From JAOTZA01 sp965224065 (GTDB lineage Bacteria > Acidobacteriota > Thermoanaerobaculia > Multivoradales > JAHEKO01): a stretch of DNA of 64,000 bases. Below, piece after piece: positions 1 through 8,468 of this stretch (its first letter is position 1; each line of letters opens with the position of its first letter). The stretch lies in NCBI GenBank assembly GCA_965224065.1, contig CBDCYF010000005.1, positions 1,736,001 through 1,800,000 of the forward strand, in the 5' to 3' direction. Below the pieces are notes generated by a model. That model was not told the DNA's origin and did no database searches. It was given only the letters and a program-made list of their open reading frames with translations. The position numbers and the translations under genes were made by a program.

Positions 1-1
1 G

Positions 2-865
2 TTCAGGCTCAACACCAACGGCAAGTCGGAGATCTTTGCGGCAGCGGACCCCAAGGACTACGCCATCGTCGAGAAGCGCACCATCCCGCTGGGGCTGAAG
101 CTCGTCCCGGAAGGCGATCAAGGAACGATCGCGGCCAGCGGGATGATCTCGACCCAAAACGAGTATCAGAAGACGGTCGCGACCTCGTTTGGCGTCAACA
201 TCGGTTTCACCAAAAAAAACCAGGATGGACAGGAGCTTGGATCCGCCTCGGCGGGATACAGCCACTCAGAAGAAAACACCTACGGAATGAGGAGCGCCTC
301 GAAAGAGTCGATCGCGATGGGGTTCGCGCGGCACAAACTCTACGCGCTGGTCATGGATCAGCCCTTTGCCAAGCTGTCGGACGCCTTTGTCGACGCCATC
401 GACGATGCCCGCAGGTACGGCCGCTACGACGAGGTCATCGAGAAGTTCGGGACCCACTATCCCTATGCGGTCACCTATGGGTCGGCCGCGAAGATGACCG
501 CGACCTTTTCGCAGCAAACCGTCGCCACCTGGAGGGCGCAGGGCAAGAACGAGCATGTGAACGCCGGGCTGGCAATCGGTGGCTTTGAGGTCGGCGCCAG
601 CGGCGGAAGATACGAAGCCTCCCAACAGAGGAGTGAACTGCTGCTGGAGGCCTCCAGCAGCGAATTTGACGCGGTCGGTGGAACCGGCAGCTATAGCGAG
701 GGAGGGCACAGCACCGGGACGCCCTATCCGATCCTGGCGGACCTGCGACCGCTGCACGAGCTACTGAATCCGATGAACTTCCCGAACGAGCCTGAGATCT
801 ACGGACCGATCCGTGGCCAACTCGAACGAGCGATCGAAACCTACCTCGAGGCAGCCTCCCGCTAG
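2..865 (+). CDS. MACPF (perforin-like) domain protein, 5' end outside the window
   Basis: The reading frame is already open at base 2, so the N-terminus and any signal peptide lie outside the window. The visible 287 residues contain a MACPF signature: an aromatic-rich FGTHYPYAVTYG stretch (around base 450) that matches the family pattern of aromatic-G-T-H-aromatic followed by a glycine pair, although the first glycine of that pair is Tyr here. MACPF proteins oligomerise into membrane pores; bacterial members are usually exported. It is the first visible member of a same-strand run of exported proteins with gaps of 59, 43 and 25 bases, which looks like an operon. Target membrane and role are unknown. 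Confidence 0.75.
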   Translation, partial: FRLNTNGKSEIFAAADPKDYAIVEKRTIPLGLKLVPEGDQGTIAASGMISTQNEYQKTVATSFGVNIGFTKKNQDGQELGSASAGYSHSEENTYGMRSASKESIAMGFARHKLYALVMDQPFAKLSDAFVDAIDDARRYGRYDEVIEKFGTHYPYAVTYGSAAKMTATFSQQTVATWRAQGKNEHVNAGLAIGGFEVGASGGRYEASQQRSELLLEASSSEFDAVGGTGSYSEGGHSTGTPYPILADLRPLHELLNPMNFPNEPEIYGPIRGQLERAIETYLEAASR

Positions 866-924
866 CGCAGGGGCGCCGACCTCCGAGGGCACACGTCATT
901 CCGACTTTCTGCAAGGAGCCCGAC

Positions 925-1593
925 ATGTTCAGAACACTCTCACTGGCCATTACCTGCGGCGCAGTTCTCTTCGCCGTCTCGCCGCTTTCCACGCAGGACT
1001 ACGTGCCCGATGTGCTGGAGCTTGACGGCAAAACCACACTCGAATTCCCCGCCGACGCCCGCATGGACCTGGTGGGCGGCGCGACAATCGAGTTCTGGGT
1101 CACCCCCGATTGGACCGAAGATCCCGGCTACGACCCCGTCATCCTCTCCAACGCGGGCCCCGGCGGCGCGTCCTATCTCGTCGTGCTGCTTCGCGACCGG
1201 GACGGCATCGGCATCCTGTCGGGTGACCGCTTCGAGCTGGTGCCGCACGACTTCACCGACGGCGAGCTGCACCATGTCGCCATCGTCGACTACGGCGACA
1301 GCGTGCTCGTACTGGTCGACAACGAGCCGGCGGCCGATATCGACATGACTTTTCAGAATCTGCCGTCGTCGGGCTTCTGGATCGGCACGTCCGACGGTCA
1401 GAACGGCGGGTTTGTCGGCGCCATCGCCGGATTGCGGATCTGGGACATTCCGGTTGCCCCGGAAGACCTGTCCGCCTACTCGATGGTCGACATCGTCAAC
1501 GACGACCAGAACATCCACCCGGATCTCGAATGGCTGATCGGAGTCAGCGACTTCGAGAACCAGAGCTTCCTGTTGCAGGACTATGCGAACTAG
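925..1593 (+). CDS. Exported LamG/concanavalin A-like domain protein
   Basis: A 222-residue protein with an N-terminal signal peptide (hydrophobic stretch at residues 4-20) followed by one LamG-like jelly-roll domain at about residues 30-195. Typical elements are visible: the TIEFWV strand, the GELHHVAIV strand and the IAGLRIWD strand near the end. Such domains bind carbohydrate or protein ligands outside the cell. The start is well supported by AAGGAG seven bases upstream of ATG. It sits 59 bases after the MACPF gene and may help that protein recognise a surface, but this is inference from position only. Confidence 0.75.
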   Translation: MFRTLSLAITCGAVLFAVSPLSTQDYVPDVLELDGKTTLEFPADARMDLVGGATIEFWVTPDWTEDPGYDPVILSNAGPGGASYLVVLLRDRDGIGILSGDRFELVPHDFTDGELHHVAIVDYGDSVLVLVDNEPAADIDMTFQNLPSSGFWIGTSDGQNGGFVGAIAGLRIWDIPVAPEDLSAYSMVDIVNDDQNIHPDLEWLIGVSDFENQSFLLQDYAN

Positions 1594-1636
1594 CGTCCGG
1601 CTCGAAGTCAGACAAAAACGACCGGAAAGGACAACC

Positions 1637-2443
1637 ATGACACGGCCAAAGCCCACCAAGATCGCGATCGGTTTGCTTTCCATCGCGTTGATCGCACCCG
1701 GCTTTTTGTCGGCCGACCCGCCACCCAGACCGAAGCCGGGCACGAGCGGCAAGAAGGGGGCGAAGTCCTCTTCTCCGAACAGGCGGGCGGCCTCCCCCCG
1801 GCCGAGCGGCAGAACGCGTGCCTCGACGAGTGGAGGTTCCAAGCCAAGGCGTGCCCACGACGGACGGAAGCCCAGCCCCCAAAAGGAGGCTGACCGCCGC
1901 AGCTTGAATCGAGCTGGAGATCGCAGAGGGCGGATCGACCTGCCCAAGGTCGTCCCGGCGTCCAGCTCATCCGGGAACAAAAAGGGCCGGAAGCCGTTTG
2001 GGACGCTGCCTCCTCCTCCCGGACACCCCCCTCCACAACCGCCCGGACAATCCACCTCTCGACCCACCGGCAACAGATCGGCGACGAGATCGAGAGGGTC
2101 GAGCCCACAACGCGCCAAGCCCTCCGGGCGCACCCGGGAACGCGAGAAGAAGTCCGCCAAGAGCCTGGAGCGGGCGCAGAGAAAGGCCGCTGCCGTCCAC
2201 AAGGAAGTACGAGTCGACGGTCGGCCTCGCTTTGCGGTGAGAGGAGGCTATGTCGTCCCTCAGAAATCCGCGCTGAAGAGGCAAACCCTCGATCGCAAGC
2301 AGAAAGGCCGCAAGAAGCCGCGGCTGTTGATTGCCGAGAGCAAGAACCAGACGCTGACCGTCCCAAACCGGGAGGACCTGGCCAGGATGGCCGCACCCAA
2401 GCCCACCATCTTCAGACGCCTCTTCGGCAAGCTCTGGACATAG
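1637..2443 (+). CDS. Exported basic Pro/Arg/Ser-rich low-complexity protein
   Basis: This 268-residue protein starts with a signal-peptide-like segment (MTRPKPTKIAIGLLSIALIAP) and then becomes strongly basic and disordered, rich in Pro, Arg, Lys and Ser, with a more ordered-looking C-terminus from about residue 185. The ATG at 1637 is preceded by GGAAAGG; an in-frame upstream start at 1583 would overlap the previous gene and lacks a ribosome site. I recognise no domain. Its place in a run of exported proteins suggests an extracytoplasmic role, possibly binding nucleic acid or acidic polymer, but that is speculation. Confidence 0.6.
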   Translation: MTRPKPTKIAIGLLSIALIAPGFLSADPPPRPKPGTSGKKGAKSSSPNRRAASPRPSGRTRASTSGGSKPRRAHDGRKPSPQKEADRRSLNRAGDRRGRIDLPKVVPASSSSGNKKGRKPFGTLPPPPGHPPPQPPGQSTSRPTGNRSATRSRGSSPQRAKPSGRTREREKKSAKSLERAQRKAAAVHKEVRVDGRPRFAVRGGYVVPQKSALKRQTLDRKQKGRKKPRLLIAESKNQTLTVPNREDLARMAAPKPTIFRRLFGKLWT

Positions 2444-2468
2444 ACCGCCCTTACGGAAGGAGCCGGAG

Positions 2469-5400
2469 ATGCAAACCTCAAGAGTGCTTGGTTGGATTGG
2501 TCTGAGCGCCGCGGCAGTCTCGAGCATCGCACTCGCGGCGGAGGGAGCGGGCCTGTCCATCCACCTGCCGCAACAGGTTTCCGGGTCGTCCGAGTACAAC
2601 TACCGCGTCTCGTTTGACGGTTCAAAGGCCGAGGTCACAGGCGATGGCGTCGACCCGACGACTCGTTCCCTGGCCGGCCTCGACCGAATCACCGTCGCCG
2701 GCTCACCAGCCGACGACACCCTGACCGTCGCTCTGGCTGCTGAGGTGCCGAATCTCGAGATCTTCTACGACGGACGGACCGGCTTCGACACACTTGTGAT
2801 CGAAGGCTCGGCGAAAATCGAATCGGTGACCTACGCCCCCGGCCCTGGCAACGACGAGGGCATCTTGAGCTACCAGGCCGGCGCCCGTCGAATGACCATC
2901 CGCTTCGCCGGACTCGAGCCCGTCGTAGACGGCACAACAGCGCCCCTTCTTACCGTGAACGCCACCAACGACGCCAACGTCATCACCTACACCGACAGTC
3001 CGACTCAAGGTCCTACCTGGGGACGGGTGGCGGTCGACGGCTTCGAGGTCATTGATTTCCAGAACAAGGCCTTTCTGGACATCAACGGACTGGACGGCGC
3101 AGATACGTTTCATCTCGAAAACACGCTCGTCCCGAGTTCTCTGACTTCGGTCCGGGTGTACGGCGACGACGGCACCGACACCTTCAACATCAAGGCGGCG
3201 CCGACGCCAACCACGGCCAACGGCAACGACAACTCGGACACCTTCAACGTCTCGTCCGATGCGCCCGCGAATATGGGATCGCTGGACGGCAACGTGCAGG
3301 GCATCACCGTCAACGGCCACGGACACGACGCCGGCACCACGACCTTGACCATCAAGGGGGCCGGCAACACCCTCGATTCCGGCGACACTCTGAACATCTC
3401 GGACGCCGGTGACACCGACGCAAGCACCTACAGGTTTACCTTCGGAAACCGTTTCGAGCGCGACAATATCCCGGTTCTGTTCGACACCATCGAGACAATC
3501 AACCTCTCGACCAGTACCGCTGGCGCCTTCATCGACATCATCGACATGGCCGACGGCATCAACTTGGGGCTGACGACCCAGGACGCGGACGACGTGATTC
3601 TCTTCCGCGTCACGGGTAACTCGGCCAACATCACCGTAGATACGGCCGGTGGAGCCGACGACACCGGAATCGAGACCATCGGCACGAATACATTCCTTCG
3701 GGCAAACGGCGGGAGCGGCGACGATCTACTGGACATTTCCACCGCCTCAGCCGGCAGCCGTATCGAGTTGAACGGTGAGGCCGGAGCCGACCTCATCGAA
3801 GTCCGAGCCACAGCCGCCACCAGCCTGGTCAACCTCAACGGCGGTGCCAACAACGACACCTTCAACGTTCCGGGGTCTTTGCCTCTGGGCTCCGATTCTC
3901 TCGATGACATTCTGGGACCCGTTTGCGTCAACGGCGACGCTCACGATGCCAGCCCAACGACGACCCTGACCATCCAAGGCGGCGGCAACACCCTTGCCAC
4001 GGGAGACATCCTGAACGTCTCCGACAGCGCGGATGTCGACGATCACACCTACACCCTCACCGCGACGACTCTGAACCGCACCGGCGCGGCGACCATCACC
4101 TACGGCACGATCGAGACGCTGAACGTCACCGGAGCACAAGGCGCCGAGGACGTCGATGTGCTGACCACCGTACCGTCGGTCAACACGACCTTCACCTTGC
4201 CTGACAATGCAACAGCCGAAAACGACGACATCGACGTGACGACAACCGGAGCCGGCGCCAACGTCATCCTGAACATCGGCGGTGGCTCCGACACGGTGGA
4301 CATCGCCACCACCGGCCTCAGTGCGTTTACTCAGATCACCGCCGTCCAAGATGGCGTTACGGCAAACTTGCTGGCGACCGGGTTGGCCAGCCGGACGGAG
4401 CTCAATAGTCATTTCGGGGTCGATACGGTCAACGTGCGCACGACCGCCGCGACCAGTCTGGTCAACATCTTCACCGGTCTGAACAGCGACACCATCAACC
4501 TCTCCTCGGACGCCCCTGCCAACACGGGCACGCTCGACGGCTTCCTGGGAAACGTCGTCATCGACGCCAACTCCTGCGATCCAGGCTCGATGACTCTGAC
4601 CATCAAAGGGTTCAGCAACACGCGGGATATCTGCAACGTCTTGAACATCTCGGACTTGGGAGACACGGGCGCCAGCACCTACACGCTGGACGGAGGTTTG
4701 TTCGCTCGCACCGGGATCGCAACGATCGATCACAAGCAAGCGTCGGTCAACCTCTGGACCGGTACGGGGTCCGCCGACGTTGACGTTGTTGCGACCAGAT
4801 TCAACATCACGACGATCACGACGCAGGGCCAAGCCGACGATATCGACATCGACGATCTTTCGATCGCGAGCAGCACGATCATCAATACCGCGGGAGGCAA
4901 CGACCAAGTCGACATCAACATGGACTCGTTCGCCTCGCGTGGCGCGTTTTTGCAGGTCAACAGCGGCTCGGGCAACGACGTCCTGACGGTCCTCGACACC
5001 GACCAAGAGAGCAGGATCCAGCTCAACGGCGAAGGCGGCGCCGACACGATCAACGTGCGCAAGGTGACTTTCCAGGGCTTGGTCGACGTCACCGGCGGCG
5101 CCAACACCGACACCATCAACGTGTCCTCCGACGCGCCGGTAAATGCCGGCTCTCTAGAAACCATCGACGGTCAGGTTTGCATCGACGGCGGCGACCACGA
5201 TCCGGGGACCACGACCTTGACCATCGACGGTGTCTCCAACACGTTGGACAGTGGAGACATCCTCAATCTCAGCGATGCGTCGGACGTGACTGGGGCATTC
5301 CAGAACTACCTGCTGACGGCCTCGTCTTTCCAGCGAGAGGCCGAACCGACGATCGACTACGCCACGATCGAGACCTTGAACATCACGACCGCCGCCGTGC

Positions 5401-6449
5401 CGTCGAACATCGATATCCAGAACACCGCCGTGGCGGTCAACACCAACGTCATGACCCAAGACTCAGACGACGACATCGACGTTATGGACACCGGCACCGA
5501 CAGTAGTGTCGTGGTGGCGACCTTTGGAGGCCGTGACGACATCACGGTCGACGACGCCGGGATCGACGGAAGCGACAGCGGCTCAGCGGGGGCCTTTCTT
5601 CTTCTTTTCGGCGGCGCCGATTCAGACATCTTCGACTACACGGACGGCAGCGCGACCTCGGTTCCAACCGGCCCGGCCGATGGTTTCGTCTTCCCAACGC
5701 AGGCCCAGCGAATCGAGTACTCGAGCTTTGAGAATTTCGCTGTCGGCACCGACTGGGGCGACGCTCCCTCGACCTATCCCACCACGGCGGCGGCCAACGG
5801 CGCGCGTCACGGTGGCGCCGGCGCCCTGCGACTGGGCTCGACATGGGATTCGGAGACCGACGGTCAACCCGGCTCAGGGGCCAGCGGGGACGGCAGTGAC
5901 GAGGACGGAGTGACGGTCAACATCGTTGTGCTCGGTGCTGACTCGGCCGGAGGCAACGTGGATGTCACGGCGTCCGGTATCGGCAGGGTGGACGCTTGGC
6001 TCGACTTCAACCACGACGGCGACTGGGACGACAGCGGAGAGCAGATCTTCACCAGCCGAACATTCCCCGCCGGCACCGTTACCCGGACCTTCAACACGAC
6101 CGGAGAGGCACTACCTGGGCAGACTTATACCCGCTTCCGCCTAAGCAACTCGGGCGGCCTTGCCCCGGCCGGCCCCGCCCTCGACGGAGAGGTCGAAGAC
6201 TACGAGGTGACCATCCAGCCGGTGGACGATCTGTTCTTGCAAAACCGAGTCGAGAGCACGACCCGGACCTTCTGGGCCTGCGACTCCATCACGGCAGGCG
6301 ACTTGTTCGGCACCAACCTGTTCCGCGTCCTAGCCGGGGCCGAAATCACTTTCCACGCCGAGAATCTCGCAACGTTTGCGAACGGCACGGAGATCGAGGT
6401 GGGCGGCGAGCTGACGGTGGTGCTGGGGGGCGTTCCAGGATGCCCGTAG
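2469..6449 (+). CDS. Large exported repeat protein with GEVED domain and coathanger-like C-terminus
   Basis: A 1326-residue protein with a signal peptide ending near AAEG (residue 26) and AAGGAG upstream of the ATG. The middle carries about four copies of a ~210-residue unit, recognisable by SSDAPxN, a TTTLTI strand and GNTLDSGD; copies begin near residues 257, 462, 676 and 884 and alternate with short Asn/Asp-rich strand motifs that suggest a beta-helix. Residues ~1095-1245 are a GEVED domain (DWGDAP at the start, AWLDFNHDGDW, then GEVEDYEV). The last ~65 residues resemble a coathanger-stack module (CDSITAG, then FxxNG and a GGELTV strand) shared with the convergent gene at 6757-8280. A surface or secreted structural role is likely. 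Confidence 0.75.
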   Translation: MQTSRVLGWIGLSAAAVSSIALAAEGAGLSIHLPQQVSGSSEYNYRVSFDGSKAEVTGDGVDPTTRSLAGLDRITVAGSPADDTLTVALAAEVPNLEIFYDGRTGFDTLVIEGSAKIESVTYAPGPGNDEGILSYQAGARRMTIRFAGLEPVVDGTTAPLLTVNATNDANVITYTDSPTQGPTWGRVAVDGFEVIDFQNKAFLDINGLDGADTFHLENTLVPSSLTSVRVYGDDGTDTFNIKAAPTPTTANGNDNSDTFNVSSDAPANMGSLDGNVQGITVNGHGHDAGTTTLTIKGAGNTLDSGDTLNISDAGDTDASTYRFTFGNRFERDNIPVLFDTIETINLSTSTAGAFIDIIDMADGINLGLTTQDADDVILFRVTGNSANITVDTAGGADDTGIETIGTNTFLRANGGSGDDLLDISTASAGSRIELNGEAGADLIEVRATAATSLVNLNGGANNDTFNVPGSLPLGSDSLDDILGPVCVNGDAHDASPTTTLTIQGGGNTLATGDILNVSDSADVDDHTYTLTATTLNRTGAATITYGTIETLNVTGAQGAEDVDVLTTVPSVNTTFTLPDNATAENDDIDVTTTGAGANVILNIGGGSDTVDIATTGLSAFTQITAVQDGVTANLLATGLASRTELNSHFGVDTVNVRTTAATSLVNIFTGLNSDTINLSSDAPANTGTLDGFLGNVVIDANSCDPGSMTLTIKGFSNTRDICNVLNISDLGDTGASTYTLDGGLFARTGIATIDHKQASVNLWTGTGSADVDVVATRFNITTITTQGQADDIDIDDLSIASSTIINTAGGNDQVDINMDSFASRGAFLQVNSGSGNDVLTVLDTDQESRIQLNGEGGADTINVRKVTFQGLVDVTGGANTDTINVSSDAPVNAGSLETIDGQVCIDGGDHDPGTTTLTIDGVSNTLDSGDILNLSDASDVTGAFQNYLLTASSFQREAEPTIDYATIETLNITTAAVPSNIDIQNTAVAVNTNVMTQDSDDDIDVMDTGTDSSVVVATFGGRDDITVDDAGIDGSDSGSAGAFLLLFGGADSDIFDYTDGSATSVPTGPADGFVFPTQAQRIEYSSFENFAVGTDWGDAPSTYPTTAAANGARHGGAGALRLGSTWDSETDGQPGSGASGDGSDEDGVTVNIVVLGADSAGGNVDVTASGIGRVDAWLDFNHDGDWDDSGEQIFTSRTFPAGTVTRTFNTTGEALPGQTYTRFRLSNSGGLAPAGPALDGEVEDYEVTIQPVDDLFLQNRVESTTRTFWACDSITAGDLFGTNLFRVLAGAEITFHAENLATFANGTEIEVGGELTVVLGGVPGCP

Positions 6450-6458
6450 GATCGCGCG

Positions 6459-6756
6459 GGGTGATCGCGAGATCGAGGTCAGCGCACCCGGCGTCACCGA
6501 GCACGGCCGCGGCGATCGTCCGTCCAGGCAGCTTTCGCACCTGGGAGCCGTCAAACGGGTTCAACGTAACCCCTCGGATCGCGCCGTTCTTCCGCTTCCG
6601 CGCCAGCACGGCGGCGTAGGCGGGGCCTCGGGGTTCTTCCCGGACGATCTCGAGATCGAGGAGAACCAGCCTTCCAACGACCGATCCCGGCCTGACGGGG
6701 ACGGCCGCCTCGGATTCGGGAGAACCGGGAGCCGTTGGAGAGCGGAAGGACGGAAC
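6459..6756 (-). pseudogene. Remnant of a beta-propeller repeat, in frame behind the stop of the CSLREA gene
   Basis: On the minus strand the frame stays open for about 98 codons after the TAG at 6757-6759. The translation includes LARKRKNGAIRG, then a PFDGSQVRKLPG segment and an AGCADLDLAI segment. This spacing resembles exported integrin-like beta-propeller repeats (V-L-x-R-x-x-x-G-A-I-R ... A-D-x-L-A-V). There is no start codon with a ribosome site. It could be a leftover of a longer ancestral C-terminus or of a neighbouring deleted gene; a chance open frame in GC-rich DNA cannot be excluded. The rest of this 307-base gap shows nothing else. Confidence 0.35.
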
Positions 6757-8280
6757 CTAGCGCGGCGTCTTCACCGCCCGGCGCTGCCGTTCTGCGACCA
6801 CGAGCTCGGGGAGGACGAACTGAAGCGCCGGGTCATGCTCCACTTGGAGATAACCACCATTCTCGACCTGAAAGCCGTTGTCGAATCGCGCCACCGTCCC
6901 CACGGTGAGCAGTAGATCACCCGTGACCGTCAAGTCCGGACCCGCCGTGATCGCGCACTCCTCATAGTCATTGCTGGAGAAGATCGTGTCCGAGCTCAGG
7001 ACCAGAACCGGGCAACCCATGTCCTCGTAGGCTCCCGCGTCGCAGTCGCCGATCCGGGGGGCATTACGCTGGTCCCGAAGCAGCCCGAAGCCATTGCAGT
7101 GCAAATTGGGTAGCGCACCGGCAATGGGGATGTAGTCGATCGCCGGGCTGCGCCCGGCGAAAGCGTGTGTGAGAGTCGGGCCGCCGTTGTCCGCCAGCAG
7201 AGACAAAAAGGCATCCGTGTTGACGCTGTCGGTCAGGCTGGTCAGTTGGCAACTGTTCGACGACTCGATGTTGTAGCCCAGGGAGAGGATCGACCCTAAG
7301 TTCAGCTCGCAGTTGTCAGCGCCGGCCTCTTGCTGAATCACACTGTTTCTGACCGTGAGTGTGGTGACCGTGGCGTCGTCAAGCCGTATGTTGGGTTGAT
7401 TCAGGTTATCTTGCACAAGAGTGACGTGGTTCAGCGTGGCGGTGGCGAGAAGCTCGAGATGGAGGTTGGGACCGTTCGAGAAGTTGAGATTGTCGGAGAG
7501 AGTCGAGTTGTTGATGGAAATGTCGGAGGCCGGGCCCACGAAATAGACGGCGGCACCCAGACCCTCGTTCCCGACGATGAGGCTCTGTGAGATGACCGCT
7601 GTCCGGGTGGCCGCGTTGTTCAAATGCAGGGCACTGCCGAGGCAGACACCGTCTCCGCCGGTGATGGTCGATCGCCAGATCACGGCGTCCGAGTTGCCGG
7701 AGCGAATGTTGCACCCGAAACCGCCGCTGGAGTTGAGGTTGCCGTCAACGACGACGTTGTCGAGAGTGTAGTGACAATTCTGGAAAAGCAGTCCGCCGCC
7801 GTGCTGCGGCGGGCTGGTGTTGAAGAAGATGCCCCCGGTGACGGAGAGGTTGCGAAGCGCGACCGACCGGAACCCGGACGAGGGCTCACAGTGAAACACG
7901 CGGTCGGAGACGGTCTGTTGGATGACTGTGTTCGCCGGACTGACGCCGACGATCTCGAGATTGGCGTTGAGGTCGAGATCGCCTTCGGCGCCGTCATCCT
8001 CGAAATCGCAACAGATGTCGAGGGTATAGGTGCCAAGGAGCGGTAGATAGATCTTGTGCGGGAATGGACCGGGCGCCGTTTCTGCCTGTTGGATGGCGGC
8101 CCGCAGCGTGCAATCGCCGGTCGCCGATTGGCAGACGTTGTCGGCCAGGTTCGCGTCGACGCCGTCGGCCAGGGTGTCGACGGTAAAAATCGCCGCCCTG
8201 GCCGGAGCGCTCGCAAGCGCCGTCGAGATGGCGGCCAAAAACAAAACGGTTCGGACTTCTCGCCTCATAGTGCCTCTCAT
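6757..8280 (-). CDS. Exported CSLREA / choice-of-anchor Q beta-helix protein
   Basis: This 507-residue protein begins with a signal peptide (cleavage probably near ARAAIF, residue ~30) and then a CSLREA-type motif with the variant core CTLRAAIQ around residue 58. A parallel beta-helix follows. Residues ~365-420 form a choice-of-anchor Q type ending (NGGPTLTHAFAG, AIDY, RDQRNAPRIGDCDAGAYE). The last ~65 residues match the C-terminal module of the 2469-6449 protein (ECAITAG, then FDNGFQVENGGYLQV). The ATG at 8280 has AAGGAG seven bases upstream. It is convergent with the repeat protein and divergent from the ATPase regulator at 8469. Confidence 0.8.
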   Translation of the reverse strand: MRGTMRREVRTVLFLAAISTALASAPARAAIFTVDTLADGVDANLADNVCQSATGDCTLRAAIQQAETAPGPFPHKIYLPLLGTYTLDICCDFEDDGAEGDLDLNANLEIVGVSPANTVIQQTVSDRVFHCEPSSGFRSVALRNLSVTGGIFFNTSPPQHGGGLLFQNCHYTLDNVVVDGNLNSSGGFGCNIRSGNSDAVIWRSTITGGDGVCLGSALHLNNAATRTAVISQSLIVGNEGLGAAVYFVGPASDISINNSTLSDNLNFSNGPNLHLELLATATLNHVTLVQDNLNQPNIRLDDATVTTLTVRNSVIQQEAGADNCELNLGSILSLGYNIESSNSCQLTSLTDSVNTDAFLSLLADNGGPTLTHAFAGRSPAIDYIPIAGALPNLHCNGFGLLRDQRNAPRIGDCDAGAYEDMGCPVLVLSSDTIFSSNDYEECAITAGPDLTVTGDLLLTVGTVARFDNGFQVENGGYLQVEHDPALQFVLPELVVAERQRRAVKTPR

Positions 8281-8468
8281 CGTCGAGCTCCTTCCAAGGC
8301 ACGAGTCTGCAAGAGGATCGCGGCCTCCAACTGAGGGCTCGATGAGAATTTGATGAGAAACGCGTCTTACCGTGTGCTAATCTGCTTGCCAAGAAGGACT
8401 TAGCGTCGAGGTCGGACCACCGCCACGGCATTTTGGCGAAACGGCCCTCGACCGCGGGGAGCCATCGA

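Noticed and set aside
940..2202. 420-codon minus-strand open frame opposite the LamG and basic-protein genes
   Set aside because: No ribosome site and no recognisable domain; the plus-strand genes have strong ribosome sites and signal peptides.
3747..5006. 419-codon minus-strand open frame inside the large repeat protein gene
   Set aside because: Its repetitive composition mirrors the repeats of the real plus-strand gene.
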